Part shown: in pieces, positions 8,699-17,478 of the stretch
Layout: each line of letters starts with the position of its first letter
Numbering within the stretch: position 1 is the first letter of the stretch
Assembly (NCBI GenBank): GCA_913057435.1
Contig: CAJXNY010000002.1
Coordinates: forward strand, 62,001-126,000
DNA: 64,000 nucleotides
Direction: 5' to 3'
DNA from: an uncultured Oceanospirillaceae bacterium
GTDB lineage: Bacteria > Pseudomonadota > Gammaproteobacteria > Pseudomonadales > Balneatricaceae
Notes under the pieces: generated by a model
The model's input: the letters and a program-made list of their open reading frames with translations, nothing else
Told to the model about the DNA's origin: nothing
The model's database searches: none
Program-made: the position numbers and the translations under genes

Positions 8699-9976
8699 AT
8701 GACAACGAACAAGGAACTTCAGGCACGTCGTGAAAGTGCAGTGGCACGTGGCGCTGCCAACATCACCCAGTTTTACGCCGAGAAAGCAGAAAACGCAGAA
8801 GTCTGGGATGTTGAAGGTAAGCGTTATATCGACTTCGCCGGTGGTATTGGTGTATTGAACGTCGGCCATCTGCACCCGAAAGTGGTGGCTGCCGTTGAGA
8901 ACCAGATGAAGCAGCTGATGCATACCTGTTTCCATGTGATGCCTTACGAACCGTACATTGCACTGGCTGAAAAGCTCAATGCAATTACGCCAGGTGACCA
9001 TGCCAAGAAAACCTTGCTGCTTAATACCGGTGCTGAAGCGGTGGAAAACGCCGTTAAAGTGGCCCGTGCTGCAACTGGCCGTTCTGCGGTTATCGCCTTC
9101 AGTGGCGCTTTTCATGGTCGTACCATGATGGGCATGGCGCTGACCGGTAAGGTTGCGCCGTATAAGCAGGGCTTTGGTCCGTTCCCGGCGGAGGTATATC
9201 ACGCCCCGTACCCGAACCCGATTCATGGTGTGAGCGGTGAGCAATCACTGGCAGCGGTACAGAACCTGCTGAAATCTGATGTGGATCCGCAGCGTGTGGC
9301 GGCCATCATCATTGAGCCTGTACAGGGCGAAGGTGGTTTCTACCAAGCACCCACCGAGTTCCTGCAGGGGCTGCGTGAACTCTGTGATGAGCAGGGTATT
9401 CTGCTGATCTGTGACGAAGTGCAGTCCGGTTTTGCCCGTACGGGTAAGATGTTCGCTATTGAACATAGCGGTGTGGTGCCGGATATGATTACTATGGCCA
9501 AGAGTATGGCCGGTGGTATGACTCTGTCTGGCCTGGTCGGTAACGCTGAACTGATGGATGCGCCGGGCCCGGGTTCTATCGGCAGCACCTATGGCGGCAG
9601 CCCGATGGCCTGTGCCGCAGCACTGGCGGCGATTGAAGTCATTGAAGAGGAAGGCCTGCTGGCCCGTGCCGATGAAGTTGGCACGCTGGTCGCGTCACGC
9701 TTCCTTGGTATGGCCGAGCAGGGTATGGATGCTGTGCAGCATGTACGCGCTGCCGGTGCCATGGTGGCCTGCGAGCTGGTGCGTGATGGCAAGCCGGATG
9801 CGGATCTGGCCCGTGAGCTGGTGGCCAGCGCCACAGCCAATGGCCTGTTGCTGCTCTCCTGTGGCACCTACGGTAATACTATCCGTGTACTGGTGCCGTT
9901 GACGGCATCGGATGCACTGATCAGTGAAGGGCTGGATATCGTTCAGCGCTGCCTGGGTGAGCTGCTGGAAAAGTAA
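8699..9976 (+). CDS. gabT: 4-aminobutyrate / 5-aminovalerate aminotransferase
   Basis: Class III PLP aminotransferase of 425 residues converting GABA or 5-aminovalerate to the semialdehyde with 2-oxoglutarate. The start is the ATG at 8699 after GGGATCAGG. The PLP lysine is Lys268 (MAKSMAGG), the pyridine-nitrogen Asp is Asp239 (ICDEVQSG), and NTGAEAVENAVK binds phosphate; Lys268 has the same number as in E. coli GabT. It forms a two-gene unit with the dehydrogenase and ends at a strong terminator. Whether the in vivo substrate is GABA (GabT) or 5-aminovalerate (DavT) cannot be read from sequence. Confidence 0.9.
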   Translation: MTTNKELQARRESAVARGAANITQFYAEKAENAEVWDVEGKRYIDFAGGIGVLNVGHLHPKVVAAVENQMKQLMHTCFHVMPYEPYIALAEKLNAITPGDHAKKTLLLNTGAEAVENAVKVARAATGRSAVIAFSGAFHGRTMMGMALTGKVAPYKQGFGPFPAEVYHAPYPNPIHGVSGEQSLAAVQNLLKSDVDPQRVAAIIIEPVQGEGGFYQAPTEFLQGLRELCDEQGILLICDEVQSGFARTGKMFAIEHSGVVPDMITMAKSMAGGMTLSGLVGNAELMDAPGPGSIGSTYGGSPMACAAALAAIEVIEEEGLLARADEVGTLVASRFLGMAEQGMDAVQHVRAAGAMVACELVRDGKPDADLARELVASATANGLLLLSCGTYGNTIRVLVPLTASDALISEGLDIVQRCLGELLEK

Positions 9977-9997
9977 GCTAAGTTAATCAATACAGAG

Positions 9998-10031
9998 AAG
10001 GGTAGCACTGTTATGGTTGCTACCCTTTTTT
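9998..10031 (+). terminator. Rho-independent terminator after gabT
   Basis: AAGGGTAGCA and TGCTACCCTT pair around a short loop and are followed by a run of T residues, 20 bp after the aminotransferase stop. Confidence 0.85.
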
Positions 10032-10084
10032 ATGCGGCACCGTATAATGCGTGGCCCTGTTCATAGTGGTGCTGTGAACCAGGT

Positions 10085-10108
10085 ATAGCAGCGACGTCCC
10101 GTCGCGTT
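10085..10108. repeat. REP-like repeat (TAGCAGCGACGTCCCGTCGCG type)
   Basis: A near-identical copy of the palindromic element seen at 7007, 31421 and 31550, placed between the gabT terminator and the regulator gene. Confidence 0.7.
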
Positions 10109-10175
10109 CGCGAGCCGTTGGGCTGGACGCGACCGGAGGCCGTTGCCCTCGAATTTTGCAAGACACACAACTCGG

Positions 10176-10733
10176 ATGGGTAACTTGAACGTGGATGTTG
10201 GTGAACGCTTAAAGAAAATTCGTGAGATTAAAGGACTGTCTCAACGTGAACTGGCGAAAAAGGCCGGAGTCACGAACAGTACCATCTCAATGATTGAGAA
10301 AAACGGGGTCAGCCCGTCGGTCAGCTCATTGAAAAAAGTGCTGAGCGGTATTCCAATCTCTATTGGCGACTTCTTCACCCTGGATCTGGAGAACCTGCAG
10401 CCCGAACAGGTAGTGTACCGTGTCGCTGAGCAGCCGGAGCTGGGCAGCGATGGCGTCAGCCTGAAACTGATCGGCGCGGGTTTTAAAGACCGCATTATGG
10501 ATGTGATGCATGAAACCTACCCGCCAGGTGCCGATACCGGCGCTGAAATGCTGCAGCATGAAGGTGAAGAGGGTGGCGTGGTTATTCGCGGTGAAGTAGA
10601 ACTGACGGTGGGCCTTGAGGTGTACCAGCTGCAGGCGGGGGATGGCTACTATTTCTCCAGTAACCAGCCCCACCGTTTTCGTAACCTGAGTGATCAGGAT
10701 TGCGAGATTGTTAGTGCAAACCCGCCGGGTTGA
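10176..10733 (+). CDS. XRE-family regulator with C-terminal cupin domain (PuuR-like)
   Basis: A 185-residue regulator if the ATG at 10176 is used; no strong ribosome site precedes it. The N-terminal helix-turn-helix (about residues 8-60, RLKKIREIKGLSQRELAKKA then NSTISMIEKN) is followed by a cupin small-molecule domain (about 100-180) with GAEMLQHEGEEGGVVIRGE and a C-terminal PHRFRN. PuuR-type proteins repress polyamine, GABA or aminovalerate genes and respond to the amine. Its position directly after gabDT suggests it regulates that operon. Confidence 0.8.
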   Translation: MGNLNVDVGERLKKIREIKGLSQRELAKKAGVTNSTISMIEKNGVSPSVSSLKKVLSGIPISIGDFFTLDLENLQPEQVVYRVAEQPELGSDGVSLKLIGAGFKDRIMDVMHETYPPGADTGAEMLQHEGEEGGVVIRGEVELTVGLEVYQLQAGDGYYFSSNQPHRFRNLSDQDCEIVSANPPG

Positions 10734-10760
10734 GTGTCAGCACCGGTTTCGCTCCCTGAA

Positions 10761-12428
10761 TCAGTTACCCGAGGTATTGTTTTTACCGCTCATCAGCAGG
10801 CTGCCCAGGATGCTATCGTCGAGTACAGCCTGACCCTTGTTGAGTAGCGAAAGCAGTTCTGCCTGAGCTTCTTTTGGATTGTATTGTTTGGTACTGCTGG
10901 TGGTGTCATCTTTGTGCACATCGCTTAGCAGATAAGTGATCAGTTGTTTTTTGACCGCTGTGCCGCTGAAAGCCTGTTCTATTATGGCTGCCTGCGGGTG
11001 CTGGCTGCCATCTTCCATCGTGCCCAGTGCACGCCCCCAGCGAAAGTTGTCGGTGAGCTGTTGCAATGTGAAGGGGACTGTATTGGTCTTATCATTAAGA
11101 AGATTACTTAATCTGCTTCGCAGTGAATTTGCTGCTGCCATGCCTTCAGCGGTTGCTCTGAGTGCTGATGACGCTTTTTGGAGGCGTAACTCTAGCTCGG
11201 CGATTGGGTTGTTCTGTTTCCAGGGCTCAACACCGTGACGTTCGTAGACTTCCATCTGGGCTTTATGTCGGTTGCCCGGTACCTGTAGCCATTCGTCTAG
11301 CGTTTTCGGCATCTGCTGCAGGGCCTGTTGCTGGAGGGCAACGGCGTTCAGCGTAGCGCTATGGGTCGTTACAAATGCCCCAACCCTGTCTGCTTCCGGG
11401 TGGATGCTGCCATCCTGCAGTTGAGCGGCAGGGCGGTCTGCACGCAGGTTATCGACAATGTCCTGTAAGGTGAAACGGGGCTCTAGCGGCGAGGAGAATT
11501 CGCTGTTGAATGTGTCTGCCAGTGGCCCGTGCAGTTGCTTGTATTGACCCCAGGCCTGACGACTGTCCTGATCCATCAGAAGCTGAGCCTCCATCCCGGT
11601 CATCCCCAGTGCGACGCCGCTTTGCTGGAATTGATCGAGGATGACCTTTACCATCCCATCATCGGTCTGGCTGTAAACGCCGTATTCATCCATTTTTCGG
11701 GTTGTGGCCTGAAAACTGACCGCCATAATGCCGGTGGCTTCCTCGCCATCCAGTCGCATGGCGCTGGTATCCACCAATTCAGCAGAGGTTTCTGCCAGGC
11801 CATTGAAACCGGCGTAGCGGTATTTCTCAACAACCAGATCGACTTCTACCGGGCGTTCAATCTGGTTCTGGTCCAGCCATTCGGACACTTGCTTCGGAAA
11901 TTCCTGCAGATCTTTATAGCTGTTCTGTAGTGAGGTTATCGTCCCCTGATTCTGATGCCAGTAGGCGAGTAACGCGTCGGCCTGCGCCATCCGGTTGCCA
12001 TCGGCATTAACTACGGGAGAACGCCCGGCTGCTGCATTGTCGAGCATTGCATCCAGATCGGGCCCGGGTTCACCGGGCTGCTGGTGCTGGCTGTTCAGGT
12101 GGAGAGCAAGATCATTAAACTGGCGCATATAATTGTTGGCCAGGGTGCGGCGCTGATCAACCATCTGCTCCAGATATTGTGCGGCCTGCTGCCCAGCGGG
12201 TCCTTCCTGTTGATAGGCTTGCCAGCGATTGTTGTCGCTATGGCTCCACTGGAAAATATCGGCCATGGTCTGGTTTGTCGGATCGTAGAGTACTGACATT
12301 CGGCTGTCTTCGCCTACCAGCTGTTCCTGTTGTAGCTCCTTGAACTCGTTCCGGCTCTGGGTGTATGCATTTAGCCTGGCCCGGTCAGTGTAACCAGACT
12401 GGTTGGCGGTATTAATGGTACTGGTCAT
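10761..12428 (-). CDS. Large cysteine-free protein of unknown function, paralogue A
   Basis: I do not recognise the family. The start at 12428 (MTSTINTANQSGY) is preceded by AAGGAG and gives 555 residues. There is no signal peptide, no transmembrane segment and not one Cys. The composition is rich in Gln, Asn, Asp, Ala and Leu, and mostly helical segments are expected. Blocks shared with paralogue B include FQWSHSDNNRW, GPAGQQAA.YLEQMVD, KYRYAGFNGLAETS, SPLEPRFTLQDIVDNLR, and YERHGVEPWKQ. A roughly 36-residue unit (FTLQ..xDN(L/F)R followed by DGS.HP.A) occurs twice, near residues 325-360 and 455-490. It lies 133 bp downstream of its paralogue. The missing cysteines could fit export, but no secretion signal was found. 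Confidence 0.75.
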   Translation of the reverse strand: MTSTINTANQSGYTDRARLNAYTQSRNEFKELQQEQLVGEDSRMSVLYDPTNQTMADIFQWSHSDNNRWQAYQQEGPAGQQAAQYLEQMVDQRRTLANNYMRQFNDLALHLNSQHQQPGEPGPDLDAMLDNAAAGRSPVVNADGNRMAQADALLAYWHQNQGTITSLQNSYKDLQEFPKQVSEWLDQNQIERPVEVDLVVEKYRYAGFNGLAETSAELVDTSAMRLDGEEATGIMAVSFQATTRKMDEYGVYSQTDDGMVKVILDQFQQSGVALGMTGMEAQLLMDQDSRQAWGQYKQLHGPLADTFNSEFSSPLEPRFTLQDIVDNLRADRPAAQLQDGSIHPEADRVGAFVTTHSATLNAVALQQQALQQMPKTLDEWLQVPGNRHKAQMEVYERHGVEPWKQNNPIAELELRLQKASSALRATAEGMAAANSLRSRLSNLLNDKTNTVPFTLQQLTDNFRWGRALGTMEDGSQHPQAAIIEQAFSGTAVKKQLITYLLSDVHKDDTTSSTKQYNPKEAQAELLSLLNKGQAVLDDSILGSLLMSGKNNTSGN

Positions 12429-12561
12429 AAACTGCTCCTTGTTGATGACGTGTGACTGCACGAAACGGCCGTGTGTGGCAGGTTATTGCCGCCGTGCTAT
12501 CTGGTTGCTCCCTTGTCGGTTCAGGCCCAACGGGAAGTCATTGGAGGGGCGCATCTGTATG

Positions 12562-14295
12562 TTAACCGGACTGGCTTTCAGCAGTCTTGTTGTCATTTAC
12601 CATCAGCAGGGTATCAACGATGCCGTTATTCATAATGGCGCGGCCTTGTGTGATCAGCGCCAGCAGTTCAGCTGTAGTATCAATGGGGTCGACCTCCTTC
12701 ATCTGGCTGAGCTGAGCACCACCGTCACGTAACCAGTCACTTTGCAGATAGTCTCCCAATGATTCCTGCATATCCCTGCTGGCGAACTGCTTTTCAATCT
12801 GTGCAGCCATTGGGTGCATGCTGCCATCCTCCATGGTGCCCAGCGGGCGGCCCCAGCGCATATTATCGGCGATCTGATCCAGTGAAATACGGGGTGTACT
12901 CAGATCCGGGCCCAGTAACTGATTTAGTGTCTGCCTCAGCTTGCCTGCGAGTTCACGTGCATCTTCTGTGAGCTGGGCTTTGAACTCACTGCGGCTCATT
13001 GGCTTGGCATTGAAATGGAAGGTATCAGTACTGTCGAAACGACTCTGATCGAAGCGTGATATCCCGGCGGACATGGGGCCTCCCTGCTTCCAGGGTTCAA
13101 TACCGTAACGTTCATAGGCCGCCATCTGTGCCTGGTGTTTGTTTTCAGGCACGCCCATCCATTCCTGCACGGTGCGGGGCATTGTTTCAAGCGACTGCTG
13201 AGCTTCAGCCAGTGCTGTCAGCCTGCTGTCGTGCTTCTGTGAGAATAGCGCGATACGTTCAGCATCAGGGTGCAATGTACCGTCATCGAGCTGAGCCGGG
13301 TTAGTCCCCTGGCGCAGGTTGTCGATAATATCCTGCAGGGTAAAGCGTGGTTCCAGAGGGCTTTGAAAGGCGGTGTCGAAAGTATCGGCCATCGGGCGGA
13401 AAAGCTGCTGGTAATTACCCCAGGCTGCCCGGTTGTCCAGATCCATCATCACCTGCCCCTCTATGCCTTCCAGTCCCCAGCTGGTGCCATCACGCTGCGC
13501 GTTCTCGATCGTCTGCTGGATTCGTTCGCTATCTACGCCGTTTGCAATACCATACTTGTCGAAGCTCTGGTACATATAGCGCGGGCCAATAGGGTATATT
13601 TTATCGATAGCATTGCCATCAAAGCGCGCTGCGCTGGTGTCGACCAGTTGCTCGGAGGTTTCGGCGACGCCATTAAAGCCCGCGTAACGGTATTGCTCGA
13701 CGACCTGATCAACGTCGACAGGGCGGTCGACATTATTGGTGTCGAGCCACTGTGATAGCTGGCGAGGAAATGCCTTCAGGGCTTCGTAACTGGCCTGCAT
13801 GGCGGTAATGTCCTGCCGGTTCTCTTGCCAGAACTGATTCACGCGCGAGACATGTTCACTGCTGTGTTGGCCTGGCCCTCCGGCAGGCGCCTGGCCTGCG
13901 GCGACATTGTCCATCAGGCTGTCCAGGCTTGGCGCGGGGGGCTGGTCCTGGAATGCCAGAGTGAGCTTCACTGACAGGTCGTAGTACTGGCCCATGTAGT
14001 TATTGGCCAGGCTGCGGCGCTCATCGACCATCTGTTCAAGGTAGCCAGCGGCCTGCTGGCCCGCAGGCCCTGCGTTATTCATGGCATGCCAGCGGTTGTT
14101 ATCGCTGTGGCTCCACTGAAATGTCTGGACGCGGTTGGTCTCTGCAGAGCCCCAGAAGTGTGTGGCGCGACTGTCTTCACCGATCAGGTTTTCGGCGATC
14201 AGTTCATGGAATTCGTTGACAGCGCTGGAGGCGCTGATTGCTTTGGCAGCTTTAACAGAGCCGAACTCTTTAACCAGGTCAATAGAGAGAGACAT
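12562..14295 (-). CDS. Large cysteine-free protein of unknown function, paralogue B
   Basis: A 577-residue protein if the ATG at 14295 (MSLSIDLVKEFG) is used, favoured over 14304 because AGGA lies eight bases upstream. It is clearly homologous to the next gene along most of its length, with shared blocks NNRWHAMNNAGPAGQQAA, YRYAGFNGVAETSEQLVDTS, SPLEPRFTLQDIIDNLR and WGRPLGTMEDGSMHP. It carries the same internal DN(L/F)R...DG(S/T).HP repeat twice. No Cys, membrane segment or signal peptide is visible. Tandem duplication is the simplest origin for the pair. No catalytic motif is recognisable and neighbours (regulator, folD) give no hint of function. Confidence 0.75.
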   Translation of the reverse strand: MSLSIDLVKEFGSVKAAKAISASSAVNEFHELIAENLIGEDSRATHFWGSAETNRVQTFQWSHSDNNRWHAMNNAGPAGQQAAGYLEQMVDERRSLANNYMGQYYDLSVKLTLAFQDQPPAPSLDSLMDNVAAGQAPAGGPGQHSSEHVSRVNQFWQENRQDITAMQASYEALKAFPRQLSQWLDTNNVDRPVDVDQVVEQYRYAGFNGVAETSEQLVDTSAARFDGNAIDKIYPIGPRYMYQSFDKYGIANGVDSERIQQTIENAQRDGTSWGLEGIEGQVMMDLDNRAAWGNYQQLFRPMADTFDTAFQSPLEPRFTLQDIIDNLRQGTNPAQLDDGTLHPDAERIALFSQKHDSRLTALAEAQQSLETMPRTVQEWMGVPENKHQAQMAAYERYGIEPWKQGGPMSAGISRFDQSRFDSTDTFHFNAKPMSRSEFKAQLTEDARELAGKLRQTLNQLLGPDLSTPRISLDQIADNMRWGRPLGTMEDGSMHPMAAQIEKQFASRDMQESLGDYLQSDWLRDGGAQLSQMKEVDPIDTTAELLALITQGRAIMNNGIVDTLLMVNDNKTAESQSG

Positions 14296-14468
14296 AGGTG
14301 ACATCCTGTCATTAGAGGTGGTGGCAACACAGCGAAAAGCGGTGGGGACCGGACAATGTTTGCCGTATTGGTGTAACCAGATAGACAGGCGAAAAGTGTG
14401 CCAACAGGTTTAGAGTTGGCCTGAACTGTTGTATGAGAGGGGGAGGCGGGGTGCTGTTGAAGCGCAGC

Positions 14469-14488
14469 GGCGGGCCTGCAGGCCCGCC
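14469..14488 (-). terminator. GC-rich perfect palindrome after folD copy 1
   Basis: A perfect 20-bp palindrome (GGCGGGCCTG and CAGGCCCGCC) lies 14 bp beyond the folD stop. It should form a stable hairpin in the folD transcript but has no clear T-run, so terminator function is uncertain. Confidence 0.4.
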
Positions 14489-14502
14489 TGAAGCAAAGCG
14501 TA

Positions 14503-15348
14503 TTACTTCGCCAGCGTGATCTGTGCAGACTCAACCGTCTGGCTGATCAGTGCATTGATGGTCATCGGGCCAACACCGCCGGGCACTGGCGTCAAGGCTG
14601 CAACACGGGATTCCAGTCCTGTTTTTTCGATATCACCGATACCACCCGGGTGGTAACCAGCGTCCACCACAACGGCACCATCTTTGATCCAGTCAGCTTT
14701 GATCAGCTCAGGCTTGCCAACTGCGCCGATTACGATATCGGCACGGGCGATCTCTTCAGCAATGTTAGCGCTGCGAGAGTGGCAGATGGTAACCGTGGCA
14801 TTGGCGTTGAGCAGCATTGCCGCCATCGGCTTGCCCAGAATCGGGCTGCGACCAACGACAACAGCGTGTTTACCTTCCATCTGGATGTCGTAGTGCTTCA
14901 GGGTGGTCATGATGCCCGCCGGGGTGGCGGAGCCAAAGGCTTTCTCACCCATGGCCATGCGGCCAAAACCCTGTGTAGTCACACCATCCACATCTTTCTC
15001 CAGCGCGATGGCATCAAAGCAGGCACGTTCGTCAATTTGGGCAGGCACTGGGTGTTGCAGCAGGATGCCGTGTACATCCGGGTTGCTGTTCAGTTTTTCA
15101 ACTTCTGCCAGTAACTGCTCGGTGGTGGTGCTCTGTGGCAGGGTAACTTTGATCGATTCCATGCCGATGCGGGCACAGGCGTTTACTTTCATCTGCACAT
15201 AGGTGGCAGATGCAGGGTCATCGCCAACCAGAATGGTGGCCAGAATCGGCTTGCTGCCGCCAGCAGCTATCAGCTTGTCTACGGCTGCAGCGAGCTGTTG
15301 TTCACGGCTTTTGGCCAGAGCTTTTCCATCCAGAATCAGGGCGGGCAT
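14503..15348 (-). CDS. folD: Methylenetetrahydrofolate dehydrogenase / cyclohydrolase, copy 1
   Basis: Bifunctional cytosolic enzyme interconverting 5,10-methylene-, 5,10-methenyl- and 10-formyl-tetrahydrofolate with NADP. The 281-residue protein has the family length. The N-terminal folate domain contains [13 protein letters not shown] with the catalytic Lys, and QHPVPAQID. The C-terminal Rossmann domain has [14 protein letters not shown] and the C-terminal [12 protein letters not shown] second copy at 52876-53721 is nearly identical over most of its length. This copy stands alone, not beside C1 genes, and is probably the housekeeping one. Confidence 0.95.
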   Translation of the reverse strand: MPALILDGKALAKSREQQLAAAVDKLIAAGGSKPILATILVGDDPASATYVQMKVNACARIGMESIKVTLPQSTTTEQLLAEVEKLNSNPDVHGILLQHPVPAQIDERACFDAIALEKDVDGVTTQGFGRMAMGEKAFGSATPAGIMTTLKHYDIQMEGKHAVVVGRSPILGKPMAAMLLNANATVTICHSRSANIAEEIARADIVIGAVGKPELIKADWIKDGAVVVDAGYHPGGIGDIEKTGLESRVAALTPVPGGVGPMTINALISQTVESAQITLAK

Positions 15349-15860
15349 AACGTGTCCTCATGGTCGTACGGCGAGAAGGCATTATTTAATGGCTAATGAA
15401 CCCTGGAGTCACGGATACTTGTGCAGGTAAAGTGACCACAGACCTCTCGCAACAGGCGGTAATACTCGTTAAAAAACAAGTGCTAAAAGTTGAGACGAGA
15501 TAGTACGGCAAATCCGGCCTCGGCGCAGCTCACTTCAGGACTTATCCCGGTATTCATGGTTGCACATTGAGCATGGAAGGAGGGCTGCGCCGTGTATCAA
15601 GTACCTGTTGGGGTGCTGATCGAGGCCAGAATACTCTGCATAGTTGTTGAATACATACGCAGGTGCGTCACAAACCACTGGATTTGCAGCACGACGGTGC
15701 CTGATGTCGGCCGTTTCAGTCAGATGCTGACCTGTACCCAGAGCTGGGCATCAGGGTGTGCACAATCAGATTGGGCACCGTGGTCGATATCCCTTAATAT
15801 GTTCAGCACATTGGCAGATCACTGCCGATTCTATCGACTGATTAAGGTGTTGTGAGCACG
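15349..15860. other. Intergenic region between folD and the MarR gene
   Basis: About 500 bp without a convincing gene. A possible 87-codon frame at 15592-15855 has no homology that I recognise and atypical composition. The region should contain the divergent promoters of folD and the MarR gene, which I cannot place. Confidence 0.4.
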
Positions 15861-16283
15861 ATGCGCAAGTTTGAAGACTCTTTACCGCTGCAGCTGCTGA
15901 AAGCCCGTGAGGCCAGCATGAACTTTTTCCGGCCCCTGTTACAGGAGCACGGCATTACTGAGCAGCAGTGGCGTGTATTGCGGGCGTTGTATGCCTATGG
16001 TGAGCTGGAGTCCAAACAGCTGGCGCAGCATTGCTGTATTCTCAGCCCAAGCCTGACCGGTATTATTAAGCGGCTGGAGCAGCAGGCTTATATCCAGCGC
16101 CGCAAATCAGCTACGGATCAGCGCCGGACGCTGATCAGCCTGACGGATACCTCCCACGCTCTGTTTGAACGGCTCAGCCCTGAGGTTGATCGGCGCTATC
16201 AACAACTGTTGAACCGTTTCGGCGAAGAGAAACTGCAACAACTTAGCGGTTTGTTGACTGAACTCAGTCGGCTGGAGCCCTGA
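15861..16283 (+). CDS. MarR-family regulator (HpaR-like)
   Basis: A 140-residue winged-helix repressor. The N-terminus (RKFEDSLPLQLLKAREASM) and the DNA-binding segment LAQHCCILSPSLTGIIKRLE resemble HpaR, the repressor of homoprotocatechuate genes. An in-frame GTG at 15852 would add three residues. No aromatic catabolic genes are nearby, so its target is unknown. It is convergent with the LysR gene, six bases apart. Confidence 0.75.
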   Translation: MRKFEDSLPLQLLKAREASMNFFRPLLQEHGITEQQWRVLRALYAYGELESKQLAQHCCILSPSLTGIIKRLEQQAYIQRRKSATDQRRTLISLTDTSHALFERLSPEVDRRYQQLLNRFGEEKLQQLSGLLTELSRLEP

Positions 16284-16289
16284 GGTAGC

Positions 16290-17261
16290 TTAACTGCAAC
16301 TGAGCTTACGTCGAGCAACAATCTCATGGGGGCAATCGCAGTCGGCGATATCACGCTCCCATACCGGTGGATCACCGATCATATTTTGCAGGGTTTCGAT
16401 AAACAGTCGTGTGCGGACCGGAAGGTCACGGTGCGGGTACATGATGTAAACATCACCAATGTAATCGGTCAGCTGGACATCCGTAAGAATAGGCACCAGC
16501 GTGCCGCAGGCAACTTCAGTTCCCAGCATAAAGCGACCCACCACGGCATAGCCTTGGCCCGCTTTGGCCGCTGCGATCATGGTTTCCCCTTCATTGGTTC
16601 GAAACACTGAGCGCATCTGCACGGTCTGTTCTTCGCGTTCACTGTTGTAGTAGTGAATCTGGTTGCCGCTGCGGTTCGCCCCGGCATAGGTGATGGCCGG
16701 TAGCTCAGCAAGCTCCTCCATCCGCTTCGGTACGCCATTGCGTTCCAGGAATTCAGGGGAGGCAACAATCACCAGCCCAATCTTGGCCAGTCGTCGAGCG
16801 ATCAGATTGGAATCCTGTGGCGTACCGATACGGATACCCAGATCATACCCTTCACCAATCAAATCTACCCGGCGGTCCTCCAGTCGAAGTTCAACCTCAA
16901 CATCAGGGTACTGACGCTGGAAAGCCGCGATCGCTGAATGAACATACTGACGGCCAAAGGAAGTGGTGCTGGTAATACGCAGCAGGCCACGGGGTTCATC
17001 GTGGAAGTTTTCTGCCAGCACGCTGGTCTGCTTCATCAGTTCGCGCAGGGTTTTACCCTGTTTAAGCATCTCCAGCCCGACAGACGTGGGAGACAGGGAG
17101 CGAGTAGAGCGGTTCAGCAGACGCACGCCAAGATCCGATTCCAGCTTGCTGATCTGTTTCGAGACAACCGAGCGGTCAACATTGCGCAGGTCGGCAGCTT
17201 TGGCAAAACTGCCATGCTCGACTACATCAACAAATAGCATCAGGCGGCTGGGGGTATCCAT
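16290..17261 (-). CDS. LysR-family transcriptional regulator
   Basis: A 323-residue LysR protein. The HTH is at about residues 5-62 (LFVDVVEHGSFAKAADLRNV then DRSVVSKQISKLE), followed by the effector domain. It belongs to the large group related to PecT/DmlR-type regulators. The C-terminal tail (about 20 residues) contains a CDC motif and a basic end. No divergent partner gene reveals a target. Confidence 0.85.
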   Translation of the reverse strand: MDTPSRLMLFVDVVEHGSFAKAADLRNVDRSVVSKQISKLESDLGVRLLNRSTRSLSPTSVGLEMLKQGKTLRELMKQTSVLAENFHDEPRGLLRITSTTSFGRQYVHSAIAAFQRQYPDVEVELRLEDRRVDLIGEGYDLGIRIGTPQDSNLIARRLAKIGLVIVASPEFLERNGVPKRMEELAELPAITYAGANRSGNQIHYYNSEREEQTVQMRSVFRTNEGETMIAAAKAGQGYAVVGRFMLGTEVACGTLVPILTDVQLTDYIGDVYIMYPHRDLPVRTRLFIETLQNMIGDPPVWERDIADCDCPHEIVARRKLSCS

Positions 17262-17434
17262 CGGGCATTAACCTTCATAGGTTCAGATTGAACAGGCGTT
17301 CAGTTTAATGTATTGATTCGTGCGTGTGTAGCATCAATACGGTGCGTTTATGGCTGTATTTCAAGTTAAGGATAGCTGTTAGCTGTCCTGTTAGTGGTGG
17401 TTCTGTTATCAGGCAGCTATCCAGCGAAAAGAGG

Positions 17435-17465
17435 AGCGCGAAGCCGTAAGGCTACGCGCTTATTG
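17435..17465 (-). terminator. Hairpin downstream of ansA
   Basis: AGCGCG-A-AGCC and GGCT-A-CGCGCT pair around GTAA, 18 bp beyond the asparaginase stop. On the minus strand the stem is followed by CCTCTTTTC, giving a weak T-rich tail. Confidence 0.5.
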
Positions 17466-17478
17466 AAACTCGGTGTGA

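Noticed and set aside
15592-15855. 87-codon plus-strand frame before the MarR gene
   Set aside because: No ribosome site, atypical composition with many Cys and Trp, and no recognisable homology.
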